The notes beneath the pieces are model-generated. The model was not told the DNA's origin. It did no database searches and saw only the letters and a program-made list of their open reading frames with translations. Source: Bacteroidales bacterium (GTDB lineage: Bacteria; Bacteroidota; Bacteroidia; Bacteroidales; JAADJA01). Taken from it: 53,632 nt of DNA. The first letter of the stretch is position 1. Each line of letters opens with the position of its first letter. A program made the position numbers and the translations under genes. Shown piece after piece: positions 34,926 through 45,200 of this stretch. Where the stretch lies: NCBI GenBank assembly GCA_020438105.1, contig JAGQVE010000018.1:1-53632 (forward strand). Reading direction: 5' to 3'.

Positions 34926-36014
34926 TTGTTTAAAATCACAGCTAAAAATAACAGATTTACAAAAGTCATTTTATTGATATTAGGCATTAGCATTTTTACA
35001 AATTCATGTAAAGATGAAGACCCTATCCCGCAACCTCCGGGTGAAACATGGAATCCAACACCTTATGAATTGAATATTCCGCAGGGTTTTCCTGATATGA
35101 ATATTCCGGCTGATAACCCCATGACTGTGGAAGGAATTGAGCTGGGCCGCAAACTATTTTACGATCCAATCCTTTCAGCTGATAACACGCAGGCTTGTGC
35201 CAGTTGTCATGCTCCGGCCTTTTCTTTTACCGATAATGGCAAACAATTTTCCGAGGGCATTGATGGTATAAATGGCACAAGAAACGCCATGTCGGTGATC
35301 AATGCCGGTTGGATGCCTTCGTTGTTTTGGGATGGAAGACGGGTGAGCCTCGAAGACCAGGCACTGGAACCGGTTACCAATCCCATCGAAATGCATCAAT
35401 CATGGCCGGAAGCAATGAGTAAACTAAATGTGCATCCTGATTATCCCGATCTGTTTTTCGATGCATTCGGAACCAGAGAAATTGATTCAATATTAGTGAC
35501 TAAGGCCATAGCACAGTTTGAACGGATATTGATTTCAAGCAACAGTAAATATGATCGATATCTTCGGGGGGAGGTGCAACTTTCACAGGCTGAAAGTAAA
35601 GGCTTTGAGATATTTTTTACCGAAAAAGGAGATTGTTTTCATTGTCATTCAACCATTCTTTACACCGATAATCTGTTTCATAACAACGGTCTGGACGCCG
35701 AGCACATTGATAAAGGACTTTATGATGTAACCGGCAATGAAAACGATATTGGTAGGTTTAAAACCACAACATTGAGGAATATTGAGTTTACAGCACCTTA
35801 TATGCACGATGGCCGTTTTGAAACTCTTGAAGATGTGATTGAATTTTACAGTCACCAGGTGCAGTGGTCAGCCACAATAGACCCACTGATGAAAAAAGTT
35901 GATCAGGGTGGAGTTCAGCTTACAGCAGATGAAAAACAATATTTGCTTGCTTTTTTGAAAACACTCAGCGATACCACCTTTATTAATAATCCTGATTATG
36001 CAGATCCATTTTAG
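34926..36014 (+). CDS. MbnH/MauG-like di-haem cytochrome c peroxidase family protein
   Basis: A 362-residue exported protein starting with a TTG codon at 34926, since no in-frame ATG precedes the signal sequence. The signal ILLILGISIFTNSCKDED is lipoprotein-like. Two haem motifs, CASCH near residue 95 and CFHCH near 240, are followed by the conserved TTLRNIEFTAPYMHDGRFETL and EFYSH blocks of the cytochrome c peroxidase/MauG family. It follows the MbnP-like gene at 10 bases and presumably modifies it, using peroxide as in known MbnH. An ordinary cytochrome c peroxidase remains possible; the pairing is what argues otherwise. Confidence 0.82.
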   Translation: MFKITAKNNRFTKVILLILGISIFTNSCKDEDPIPQPPGETWNPTPYELNIPQGFPDMNIPADNPMTVEGIELGRKLFYDPILSADNTQACASCHAPAFSFTDNGKQFSEGIDGINGTRNAMSVINAGWMPSLFWDGRRVSLEDQALEPVTNPIEMHQSWPEAMSKLNVHPDYPDLFFDAFGTREIDSILVTKAIAQFERILISSNSKYDRYLRGEVQLSQAESKGFEIFFTEKGDCFHCHSTILYTDNLFHNNGLDAEHIDKGLYDVTGNENDIGRFKTTTLRNIEFTAPYMHDGRFETLEDVIEFYSHQVQWSATIDPLMKKVDQGGVQLTADEKQYLLAFLKTLSDTTFINNPDYADPF

Positions 36015-36020
36015 TTATTT

Positions 36021-36058
36021 GGAACGCAGATTATGCGGATTGAGCGGATTTACGCCGA
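36021..36058. repeat. Dispersed-type repeat at the gene junction
   Basis: GGAACGCAGATTATGCGGAT followed by TGAGCGGATTTACGCC resembles the 'GCAGATTACGCGGATT' repeat found between genes in many Bacteroidota. It sits inside the extended frame of the next gene and argues for a later start. Confidence 0.5.
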
Positions 36059-36069
36059 TATTGTCTGAA

Positions 36070-38319
36070 ATGGGTGGTAATCAACATAAACTCCATTATG
36101 CCTTCCCAATTGAGTTTGTCAGGCAGGAGCTTTCCATAATATTAATTTCTTTTCTTTTCTTAATTGTAAGTTTCACCCAGGCTCAGTTACCCTTTATCCC
36201 CGATAATTCCATAGAACTGAAAAAAGACGGAGAGCTCATGAAAAACCCCTGGGCCGGAGGTTTTAACAGTCCGCAATTTTCGGTGATCGACCTGAACGAT
36301 GATGGCAAAAAAGACCTGGTTTCCTTTGAACGTGGTTACTTTGGTGTTTTCAAGGCCTTTCTAAACCAGGGAACGAATGTCGTAATTGATTATAAATACG
36401 CACCCGAATATCTATATAAGTTTCCCCACCTCCAAAACTGGGCGTTGCTGGTTGATTACAACTGTGATGGACATGAAGACATTTTCACTTCCGTTCCGGG
36501 AGGCATTCGAGTTTACCGAAATGATTTTATGGCTGAATCGGGCAATCATTTTACCCTTGTATCGCCCATTCTTCCTGCTGAAGGACTCGACGGGCAAGAA
36601 CCCATTTATGTAAGCCCACCCGATTTGCCTGCCATATATGATGTGGATGGTGATGGCGATCTGGATATTTTGAGTTTTGAGGTGCTTGGCAATACGGTGG
36701 CTTATTTTAAAAATATGTCCATGGAAAAATTTGGCAATTGCGATCATTTGGAATATGAACTTAAAAACACCTGCTGGGGTTATTTCAAGGAAGATGCTAC
36801 CAACAATGCCATTGATTTGTTCGATACCTGCGATGTAAATGTGATCGATCCTGAAAAATCAGGCAAGCATGCAGGCTCCACTCTGCTGGCTTTTGATCAA
36901 AACAGTGATGGGGTCACTGACCTGTTAATTGGAGATATCAGTTACAATACACTTACTTTTCTGAACAATGGGGGCACTACAAACGCGTCATCTATGACTT
37001 ATGTTTTGAACAATTATCCCATAAATACCACTGCTGTAAATATGACTGTATTTCCGGCGGCCTATATGCTGGATGTAAATAACGATGGAGTAAAAGACCT
37101 GCTGGTTTCGCCCAACAACCCCAACACTTCCGAAAATCATAATAACATTTGGTACTATAAAAATACCCACCTGACCAATGCCCCTGATTTTGAGTTTCAG
37201 CAAACCGATTTTTTGCAAAATGGAATGGTTGACCTTGGCGAAGGTGCCTATGCAACTTTTTTTGATGAAAACAATGATGGCTTATTGGATGTGATGATCG
37301 GCAACCGCGGGTATTTTGTGGAAGCAGGCGTATTCAATAGCCAAATCGCACTATTGAGAAACACCGGAGCAACTGTAGCCCCCGCTTTTGAATGGGTTAC
37401 GGATGATTATGCCGGGTTCTCCCAATTGGGAATGAATGGGATTTATCCTGCATATGGTGACATGGATAACGACGGTGATCAGGATATGATTACAGGTGAT
37501 GAAGATGGCCTATTGCACTATTTCAGGAATGATGCCGCTGCTGGAGAGCCTGCTGATTTTAAGCTGACACAGCCTAATTTTAAAGGGATTGATGTGGGGC
37601 AATCGGCCAAACCGCAGATCATCGACATCAACCGGGATGGCAAGCCCGACCTGCTTGTAGGAGAAAGAAGCGGAAATGTAAATTATTTTGAAAATATTGG
37701 AACTGCCCAAAATGCTGATTTTTCATCTGTTCCTACCAGTGAACCATTTGGAGGCGTAGATATACAGCCCGAATGTTGTACAGGATTCAGTGCTCCTTTT
37801 ATGGTGGAAGATAGTGTAGGGAATTACATGATGTATGTGGGCTCAGAGCAGGGCAAAATTTATTTGTATAACGATATTGAAAACAACCTTGATGGCACCT
37901 TTAACTTGGTGGATTCCTTGTATGTTCACGGCATGAATGTAAATCCTTCTGTTCAGGAAATTAATGGGGATGGTAAGCTGGAAATGGTAGTGGGTGAATA
38001 TGCCGGCGGATTGAGCTTCTGGAAATTTGGAATTCCATCTGGCCTCGGTTACCAGGAACATACAATCAGCGAATTTACATTGCAGGTGGCTCCGAATCCT
38101 GCTTCCGATTATCTCCGCATCAGGCATCAGGAACTGAAAATCCAGCGGAATTTTTCAACTCAACTCTATAATTCTTTGGGAAACCAGTTCAATGATCTTG
38201 ATCTAATAAAATCTGGAGAGGAATTGATTTTAGATACTTCTGGATTTCCAAAAGGAATTTACATCATCAACATTCAACAGGGGAATAAGATGTTTACTTC
38301 GAAATTTGTAATCCGCTAA
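36070..38319 (+). CDS. VCBS/FG-GAP repeat secreted protein, T9SS cargo
   Basis: About 749 residues if started at the ATG at 36070; the frame is open from 35998, but the first 24 codons lie in a repeat and overlap the di-haem gene. A hydrophobic stretch (SIILISFLFLIVSFTQAQ) serves as signal peptide. The body holds about nine FG-GAP-like calcium-loop repeats: DLNDDGKKDLVSF, DYNCDGHEDIFTS, DVDGDGDLDILSF, DQNSDGVTDLLIG, DVNNDGVKDLLVS, DENNDGLLDVMIG, DMDNDGDQDMITG, DINRDGKPDLLVG and EINGDGKLEMVVG. They likely form an integrin-like beta-propeller. The end is a T9SS domain (APNPASDYLRIR to KFVIR). It may belong to the copper-pair operon. Confidence 0.85.
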   Translation: MGGNQHKLHYAFPIEFVRQELSIILISFLFLIVSFTQAQLPFIPDNSIELKKDGELMKNPWAGGFNSPQFSVIDLNDDGKKDLVSFERGYFGVFKAFLNQGTNVVIDYKYAPEYLYKFPHLQNWALLVDYNCDGHEDIFTSVPGGIRVYRNDFMAESGNHFTLVSPILPAEGLDGQEPIYVSPPDLPAIYDVDGDGDLDILSFEVLGNTVAYFKNMSMEKFGNCDHLEYELKNTCWGYFKEDATNNAIDLFDTCDVNVIDPEKSGKHAGSTLLAFDQNSDGVTDLLIGDISYNTLTFLNNGGTTNASSMTYVLNNYPINTTAVNMTVFPAAYMLDVNNDGVKDLLVSPNNPNTSENHNNIWYYKNTHLTNAPDFEFQQTDFLQNGMVDLGEGAYATFFDENNDGLLDVMIGNRGYFVEAGVFNSQIALLRNTGATVAPAFEWVTDDYAGFSQLGMNGIYPAYGDMDNDGDQDMITGDEDGLLHYFRNDAAAGEPADFKLTQPNFKGIDVGQSAKPQIIDINRDGKPDLLVGERSGNVNYFENIGTAQNADFSSVPTSEPFGGVDIQPECCTGFSAPFMVEDSVGNYMMYVGSEQGKIYLYNDIENNLDGTFNLVDSLYVHGMNVNPSVQEINGDGKLEMVVGEYAGGLSFWKFGIPSGLGYQEHTISEFTLQVAPNPASDYLRIRHQELKIQRNFSTQLYNSLGNQFNDLDLIKSGEELILDTSGFPKGIYIINIQQGNKMFTSKFVIR

Positions 38320-38327
38320 GGGATTGA

Positions 38328-40151
38328 TTATTGCTTACTCGTGGCGGCCTTTTTGGTCTTCTTATTTCTCAGTGCCGACAGCTTTTCATGCATGGCCCTT
38401 GCGGCAATTCTTCCGGCTCCCATCGCTTCGATAACAGTTGCTGATCCGGTAACAATGTCTCCACCTGCGTATACAAATTCTTTGGAAGTCTCATTGGTGT
38501 CGGTATTCACATCAACGTAGCCCCACTTGTTTCGTTTCAGGTCAGGTGTCGACTGGAAAATAACCGGGTTTGGTCCGGTTCCCACAGCTACGATCACCAG
38601 GTCGGTCTCGAGTTCAAAATTAGAACCTTCCACGGGCACCGGCCTTCTTCTCCCTGATGGATCGGGCTCACCCAGTTTCATTTTAATACACTCCATCCCC
38701 TTCACCGTATTAAAATCAGTTCCGATGTATTTGATGGGATTGGTAAGCAGTTTGAATTTAATGCCTTCCTCCTCTGCATGGTGAACCTCCTCACCGCGTG
38801 CCGGAAGCTCATGCCGCGAGCGGCGATATACAATTGTTACTTCATCGGCGCCGGTACGTTTGGCGGTTCGTGCGCAATCCATGGCCACGTTACCACCCCC
38901 GATAACAGTTACCTTATGTCCTTTTGGCATCGGTGTATCATACTCAGGGAATTTATAGGCTTTCATCAGGTTCATCCGGGTAAGGTATTCGTTGGCCGAA
39001 AAAATATTCCCGAGGCTTTCTCCTTCAAGTCCCATGAACGTGGGTAATCCGGCACCAACACCAATAAAAACAGCATCAAATTCTTCAAGTAATTCATCCA
39101 CAGTATGAATATTCCCGATCACATGATTGGTTTCGATCCGAACGCCCAGTTCTTTGAGGAAATTGATCTCAAATTGAACGATGGACTTGGGCAAACGAAA
39201 TTCGGGGATACCGTAGGTAAGCACACCACCGGTTTCGTGAAGTGCTTCAAAAACAGTAACCGAATAGCCCAGCTGACGCATGTCGGCTGCAACTGTTAGT
39301 CCTCCGGGACCAGAGCCGATCACAGCTATTTTCTGACCCGTATTTTCTTTAATTATGGGGACCTTCACAAGATCCATTTTGCGCTCATAATCCGCAACAA
39401 ACCGTTCAAGCCTTCCTATAGCAACCGGTTGCTCCTTCACTCCCATAATACATTTCGCTTCGCATTGGGATTCCTGCGGACAAACCCTTCCGCACATGGC
39501 CGGAAAGAGGTTGGTTTCTTTAATTTTTTTGGCAGCTTCATCAAACTTTTCTTCAGCCACCAGGGCGATAAATTCAGGTATAGGTACATTTACCGGGCAG
39601 CCTTCCACACAAAGCGGTTTTTTACATTGTAGACAGCGACCTGCTTCAAGCAAAGCAAGCTCGGTGGTATATCCATAAGGAACTTCCTGGAAATTATGCA
39701 CGCGCAGGGTTTGGTCCTGTTCAGGCATATCCTGCCTGGGAATCTTCAGTTTCAGGCGACGTTCGTCCCTTTTGGTTAAACCATGCCACTCGCAGCCATA
39801 TTTGGTACAAAGATAAAAGGGTATTAATCCTGAAAGCGCTGAAATAATCACTTCAGCTACTGGTGATCCGCACTCGCCGCAGGCCACTTCTTTATTTAAA
39901 AGGCTTTTTTTACAATGCGGACAAATCAGGTCATCCACCACACCATCTTTGGCAATATCAGCAGATGATTCAATCTCAAATACATCGAGGTAAGGGCTGA
40001 GATAAAGATCTATTTCCTCACCTTTGTAAATGGCCTTCAGTTCGATCTGGTTAACATCTTTTTTTTCAACATTAAACCCGGCATGGCAATGCGGGCAATA
40101 GGTGTTCAAATAGGTTTTGAACTTTAAATATTTAACGTCGTGATCTAACAT
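38328..40151 (-). CDS. NfnB-like NADPH flavoprotein with N-terminal zinc ribbons
   Basis: A 607-residue protein. The C-terminal 450 residues match NfnB/GltD: two [4Fe-4S] sites (C173, C176, C181, C185; C220, C224, C230, C234), an FAD site IGSGPGGLTVA, a NADPH site IGGGNVAMDCARTAKRTGA and GEPDPSGRRRPVPVEGS, then GGDIVTGSATVIEAMGAG. The first 130 residues are unusual: CxxC pairs at 19/22, 77/80 and 91/94 and C115/C120 with H123. This is the same pattern and sequence style (LSPYL..F, KCGSP, CTKKGCKWHGL) as in the 292-residue neighbour. The NfnA-like gene lies 59 bases upstream in the same direction. NfnAB bifurcates between NADPH, NAD+ and ferredoxin; a glutamate synthase small subunit is less likely. 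Confidence 0.88.
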   Translation of the reverse strand: MLDHDVKYLKFKTYLNTYCPHCHAGFNVEKKDVNQIELKAIYKGEEIDLYLSPYLDVFEIESSADIAKDGVVDDLICPHCKKSLLNKEVACGECGSPVAEVIISALSGLIPFYLCTKYGCEWHGLTKRDERRLKLKIPRQDMPEQDQTLRVHNFQEVPYGYTTELALLEAGRCLQCKKPLCVEGCPVNVPIPEFIALVAEEKFDEAAKKIKETNLFPAMCGRVCPQESQCEAKCIMGVKEQPVAIGRLERFVADYERKMDLVKVPIIKENTGQKIAVIGSGPGGLTVAADMRQLGYSVTVFEALHETGGVLTYGIPEFRLPKSIVQFEINFLKELGVRIETNHVIGNIHTVDELLEEFDAVFIGVGAGLPTFMGLEGESLGNIFSANEYLTRMNLMKAYKFPEYDTPMPKGHKVTVIGGGNVAMDCARTAKRTGADEVTIVYRRSRHELPARGEEVHHAEEEGIKFKLLTNPIKYIGTDFNTVKGMECIKMKLGEPDPSGRRRPVPVEGSNFELETDLVIVAVGTGPNPVIFQSTPDLKRNKWGYVDVNTDTNETSKEFVYAGGDIVTGSATVIEAMGAGRIAARAMHEKLSALRNKKTKKAATSKQ

Positions 40152-40210
40152 ATTGCAAAAATTCCTTGGATTAATATAACCTGCCTGAATTGTTCCTTTT
40201 TTTTTGAAAC

Positions 40211-41035
40211 TTATCTGATTGAGAAAAGTAGCGAATCCTTCTCGTCTTTCATATATAATGAATTTCGATTCATCAACTCATCAAAGTCGACCTGGGCGCC
40301 ATCGAAATCGGGCCCGTCCACACAACAGAAACGGGTTTCATCTGCTACTTTAACCCTGCAACCTCCACACATTCCGGTTCCGTCGATCATGATCGGGTTG
40401 AGGCTGACCATGGTTTTTACATTAAACTTTTTGGTGAGCTTAACCACATTTTTCATCATGATGATAGGTCCGATGGCATAAACCAGTTTAATGTCATCCC
40501 GCTCGCTCAGGTATTTTTCAAGCGGTTGGGTTACAAATCCACGCTGTCCATAACTGCCATCGTCGGTGGTTATTACAAGTTCGTCGCTGATCTGGGTCAT
40601 TTCATTTTCGAGGATCAGCATTTCAAGGTCTTTAGCACCCATAATACTGATCACATTGTTCCCTGCTTCTTTAAAAGCTTTGGCCACATGATGCAAAATG
40701 GCAACTCCGGTTCCGCCACCAACCATCAACACAGTTCCCAAGTTTTCAACTTCGGCAGCGCGGCCCAAAGGGCCAACAACATCTTTGATCAGATCGCCCT
40801 CTTTCAGAGATCGCATAAGGGCGGTGGATTTACCCACTACCTGGAAAATAATACTGATTATCCCGGCAAAGGGGTCTTTGTCGGCAACAGTGAGCGGAAT
40901 ACGCTCTCCTGTTTCATTTACGCGAATAATTACGAATTGCCCGGCTTTTACTTTTTTAGCAATTTTAGGTGCGTTGATATCGAAACGAATGATCGTTCCG
41001 CGGGCCATTTCCTGTTTTCTAACGATTTGAAACAT
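40211..41035 (-). CDS. NfnA-like FAD/[2Fe-2S] reductase subunit
   Basis: A 274-residue member of the ferredoxin-NADP reductase-like (PyrK/NfnA) family. It has an FAD-binding barrel (PLTVADKDPFAGIISIIFQVV), an NAD-binding site (GTVLMVGGGTGVAILHHVAKAF) and a C-terminal [2Fe-2S] site in DGTGMCGGCRVKV with CCVDGPDFDG. The Asp before the GMCGGC is the likely fourth ligand known from NfnA. With the NfnB-like gene just downstream it makes an NADH-dependent reduced ferredoxin:NADP+ oxidoreductase. A stand-alone sulfide dehydrogenase subunit is the other common annotation. A short repeat separates it from the zinc-ribbon gene upstream. Confidence 0.9.
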   Translation of the reverse strand: MFQIVRKQEMARGTIIRFDINAPKIAKKVKAGQFVIIRVNETGERIPLTVADKDPFAGIISIIFQVVGKSTALMRSLKEGDLIKDVVGPLGRAAEVENLGTVLMVGGGTGVAILHHVAKAFKEAGNNVISIMGAKDLEMLILENEMTQISDELVITTDDGSYGQRGFVTQPLEKYLSERDDIKLVYAIGPIIMMKNVVKLTKKFNVKTMVSLNPIMIDGTGMCGGCRVKVADETRFCCVDGPDFDGAQVDFDELMNRNSLYMKDEKDSLLFSIR

Positions 41036-41080
41036 ATATTAGATTTGGTGAATTACTAGTATTTTCAATCGCAAGAGCGC

Positions 41081-41150
41081 CCAACTTCGAACTTCAAACA
41101 TCGAACTTCCCCGCCTTCATGACGCAGTCGGGCAGGAAACTTCGAACTCA
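41081..41150. repeat. CGAACTTC-type short repeat in an operon gap
   Basis: Contains TTCGAACTTC and ATCGAACTTC repeats and a late TTCGAACTC. This is a low-complexity repeat between the zinc-ribbon gene and nfnA-like gene. It is typical of dispersed intergenic repeats in this phylum. Confidence 0.5.
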
Positions 41151-41154
41151 ATCC

Positions 41155-42033
41155 CTACCACTCATCGCTCTCTTCCAGCTTTATGGAATAAAGATCTTCT
41201 TCACTCAGGCCGTGCCATTTACAGCCTTTTTTTGTGCATATATAAAAGTCAATGAGTTTACTGCTGGCACTCACATTAATTTTTGAAATCGGTGAACCAC
41301 ATTTGCCACAGGTTTTGTCTGTTACAACCAAACTTTTGTCGCAATGATGACATTTTATATCTGTAACAGCTTTATCTTCGGGTAAAAAGATTGTTGATTT
41401 GGAAGTAAAACTGTTCAGGTATGGACTTAAAAGCAGAAAACCTTCTTCTCCGTTGATGATCTTCAGCTTCAGCATGTCGTTTTCGATCAGGCTTTTGCGG
41501 CAATGCGGACAATAACTTTGCAAAAATGTTCCGGATTCGATGATTTCCTGTTCTTCCGTCATTTTAGGCTCATGATGATGTTCATGCTCCCTTTCGGATT
41601 TACTTCTTTCATCCTTTGGATATTTTCGCCCTCTGAACCCATATTCCTGATAGAGTTTGCGCAAAGCAAGCGAAAGATCTTCAAACTCCACATGGTGATT
41701 GCGGCATCCACTTCGGGCGCAAATGCTCACTTTGCCTCCCATATCCAGGTAAAAAGGAACCATTTCGCCTCCGCAACTGAGGCATTCGGCCTCTGAATTC
41801 ATTACCTTTTTGCAATGTGGGCAACTGAATGTTGCAACTTCACCCTTGGGGATTTCGAAATCACTGGTATAGTTATAACTTCCGTAGATGGCACTCAAAT
41901 TTATGTTGCCCTTGTTTTTACCATGTTCAACATGAAGTTTAATGCTTTGCTCGTTATCAACAAGCACTTTTTTATCCATTAACGATTCGCCACAGAACCG
42001 GCATTTTACGCTTAAAGCTACAAATTCGTACAT
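41155..42033 (-). CDS. Tandem zinc-ribbon protein linked to nfnAB
   Basis: A 292-residue soluble protein of unknown function. It consists of two zinc-ribbon modules. Each has CxxC pairs spaced as C11/C14, C71/C74, C84/C87, C105/C110 and C175/C178, C228/C231, C242/C245, C266/C271, separated by a charged histidine-rich linker (REHEHHHEPK). The second module is closely similar to residues 15-125 of the NfnB-like protein: SYCPHC, LLSPYL, CGKCGSPIS, CTKKGCKWHGL against TYCPHC, YLSPYL, CGECGSPVA, CTKYGCEWHGL. It heads the operon with the NfnA- and NfnB-like genes, about 120 bases upstream. The shared module suggests regulation, docking or assembly of Nfn; this is inference. Confidence 0.6.
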   Translation of the reverse strand: MYEFVALSVKCRFCGESLMDKKVLVDNEQSIKLHVEHGKNKGNINLSAIYGSYNYTSDFEIPKGEVATFSCPHCKKVMNSEAECLSCGGEMVPFYLDMGGKVSICARSGCRNHHVEFEDLSLALRKLYQEYGFRGRKYPKDERSKSEREHEHHHEPKMTEEQEIIESGTFLQSYCPHCRKSLIENDMLKLKIINGEEGFLLLSPYLNSFTSKSTIFLPEDKAVTDIKCHHCDKSLVVTDKTCGKCGSPISKINVSASSKLIDFYICTKKGCKWHGLSEEDLYSIKLEESDEW

Positions 42034-42236
42034 GTCTTTTAATTAAAGAATTTGACCTTCAGAATTCTATGTACAATTATAACACATTTCCCTGATTTAT
42101 TCCTTGTTCAATGTTTCTGTTTTGCGAAAGAAAAAACACCAGCTTAATAAAAGGCTGAATATCAGTAGAAAATGTTGGGGCTTAGTGACTAATTTATAGG
42201 GAGTTTAAATAAGGAGTAATTTTTAATTACCTGAGT

Positions 42237-45200
42237 TTAAACAATGGTTACAACTGATATCCGTTTTTTGCCATCCATTCTGATATTGAAATTATCTGCA
42301 AAGCGAACATGCTTAAAGAAACGTGTTTCTTCCACTAGTGCTTGCTCGTTAAGCAATTTATAATTTATGAAACTCTCTGATTTTTCAGGTTGCACCGAAA
42401 AATACCCAACATTTGCCGAAGTAACATTATGAAAAAAATGCGAGCCTGAAGAGGCATCCAAAGGATATCCCTCAAGACTTGTTTCCACAATTACTTTGGC
42501 ATTTGAGATTTGGGGCCAGTCAACCGGTATGCCTATCCACCGGTCCCTTGTTCCCCATCGGCCCGGCCCGATCAAAATATACTGACGGTCCTCCTTCATC
42601 ATCTGTTTATTGATTGCCTCAATCTCCTTTACCATGTCCATCGTTTTTGTTTTATCAAACTTTTCATTGTCAACAAAAACCACATCGTTAATTGAATTGA
42701 TCATTCCATTACCCATTCCCTTATAGGCCAGTAAAATAATATCTTCCTTTTTAAAGGCTTCTACATCCACTTCATAATCCTCTGTATTTCCAATCATGGG
42801 CTTAACCTGTAAAAGGTAAAAGGAGGCCTTGTAATTTCTGTCTTTGTTCAAATCAATGGCGAACTCAATCTCCACGGCCGAACCAAATGCCTCTTTCACT
42901 ATATCTAAAATTACCTCAATGGTCCGGGCCATTGGGATATAGTTATATTTTAGAATGTTGGCAAAATTGATGACCCTGGGTCCGGGTTTGTCAATACCGG
43001 CTGAAATGGAGTTGTTATCCTGATCATAAACCGATGCACAGTGCTTCAGGGTACCATGTTTTTCTGCTTCATAAATATCCTTTTTAACCAGGCCGGCCAT
43101 TTCTCCATCCAGCAGATTTAAATCTTGTTTATTTAAATCAACGGCATAAAATTCTGTCTGGCTATTCTGAACCTGGTCTTTAGGACTAGTAATTTCGGTG
43201 GTAGGATATTTTGGTGAAAACCGGTATGCTTTTTCACCCTCCACAACGTATTTTCCCAATCCAAAGGCCGTCACGGCAAAACCTTCTTCGGGTTTCATGT
43301 GTGAAAAGGGATAATAATTATATGACTGAGCCACCCCACTTATGTGCGGATAATATAAATTGCCATATTTATTGCCCACGACTTCCTGCAATACTACAGC
43401 CATTTTTTCTTCTTCAATATGATAGTTTACGGCTTTAATATACCGTCGCGCCAAATCGGAATAAACGGATGCGTAAACCAGTTTAATAGCATCCATAACC
43501 TGTTGGAGCCTTACATTCAGATCCGGGTGATTATTGGGCAGTAAGTATGTTTCAAAAACACCGGCAAAGGGCTGCATTAAACTGTCTTCAAATAAACCGG
43601 ATGACCTTATTGCCAGTGGTGTTTTTATCAGTCGAAGCATATCTTTTAGCCTTCTGATCAGGGAGGAGGTTAGCCGCCCATGCAAAAAACGCCATTTGAG
43701 TTCCTCAAACGGGATATTATCAGTTTTTACAAAATGGAGCTGATTATTGTCCAGGAAATATTCAAATTCATCGGTGCCAATAATTGCTGTTCGCGGGGTC
43801 TTGAGGTTGATGTCGGGCAAAAATTGTGAGAAATCGAGATTGTAAATGAGCGAATTTAAAAAGGCCAGCCCACGACCTTTACCGCCCAGGGCTCCTTCGG
43901 TAAGTGTAACAATATTGGCTTCATCAAGGATGGCCTGATCATCATAAGGTACTAACTTTCCCTGTCGTTGCTCATTCCTGAATTTCCTGATAACATTTAT
44001 CAGGTATTCCCGGATTGCCTCCGGGTCTTTAAATTCATACGTCTTTTTCGGATGAAGTATTTTAGCTGCCTGAATTTCGCCTCTTGCCATCAACCACATG
44101 CTGAAATGATCTTTTTTAGCGTGGTAAAGGATTGATTCAGGAGGAATGGTACGAAGATGTTTTTCAAAATCTTTCAGCGATTTTACCTCGACCAACTTTT
44201 TACCCGATTGGTCCCTGTATACAAAGTTGCCAAATCCAAGGTAGTGTTTAATGAAGCTTTTTATTTCCTGCTCCAGGGTTTCGGAGTTTTTGTAAATGAA
44301 GGTTGTTTTCAGTTTGTGCGCCTCCGATTCCATTTGTTTGTCGGATGACTGTACGATTACAGGAATTTCTTTCTTCTCCGAACGAATGTAGCGAACCAGA
44401 TCAAAACCTGCCTGTTCGTTAAGCTCACCATTTTTATTAAATTTTACATCGGTAATCAGGCTAAAAATAAATTCATCGTATTTGTTATAAATCTCTATGG
44501 CTTCTTCATAATTGGTAGCCAGCAAAATTTTCGGTCTTGCCCTTAGTTTTAGCACCTTATAGAGTTCATCAGTGCTTACATCATCAATGATCCTTTTGGT
44601 TTGCTCCAATACGATTTTATATAAAATGGGAAGGTACCTCGAGTAATACATCGGCGAATCTTCCACCACCAGGATATATCTTACTAATGCAATTCGGGTA
44701 TCGTTTTCGAGATTGATCCTATCCTCCAGGTGTTTGATCATGGCAAAAAATATCCTTGATTCTCCGTTCCACACAAAAATGCGCTCATATCCCAGTGGTT
44801 TTTTCTGCTTTTCGAAATAAGCGATATCACTGTTATTATTGAGTAAAAGATAAACCGGAATATAGGGGAATGATTTTTTGATCCTTTCCGAAATTCCCAT
44901 CGGAAAGGTTTTATCCACGCCCACCATAATAATTACCAGGTCGAAATGTTTGGAATGCAACTGCTCAATGGCTTCTTCTAAAGTTGAAACCCCTGTTATT
45001 CTTGGTAAAGATGTAAGATTGAGTTTGGCATATTCACCCATCATATGCTCCGAAAAACGTCCTTCCTTTTCAATGCTGTAAGCATCATATAAATTGGAAA
45101 TGATCAGTATTTCACACACTTTAAATGGCATCAGATCGTGGTAAAGATCGCGGTTATAGTTGTTTTTATTGATGAACCGCTGTAGTAACTGCATACTAGT

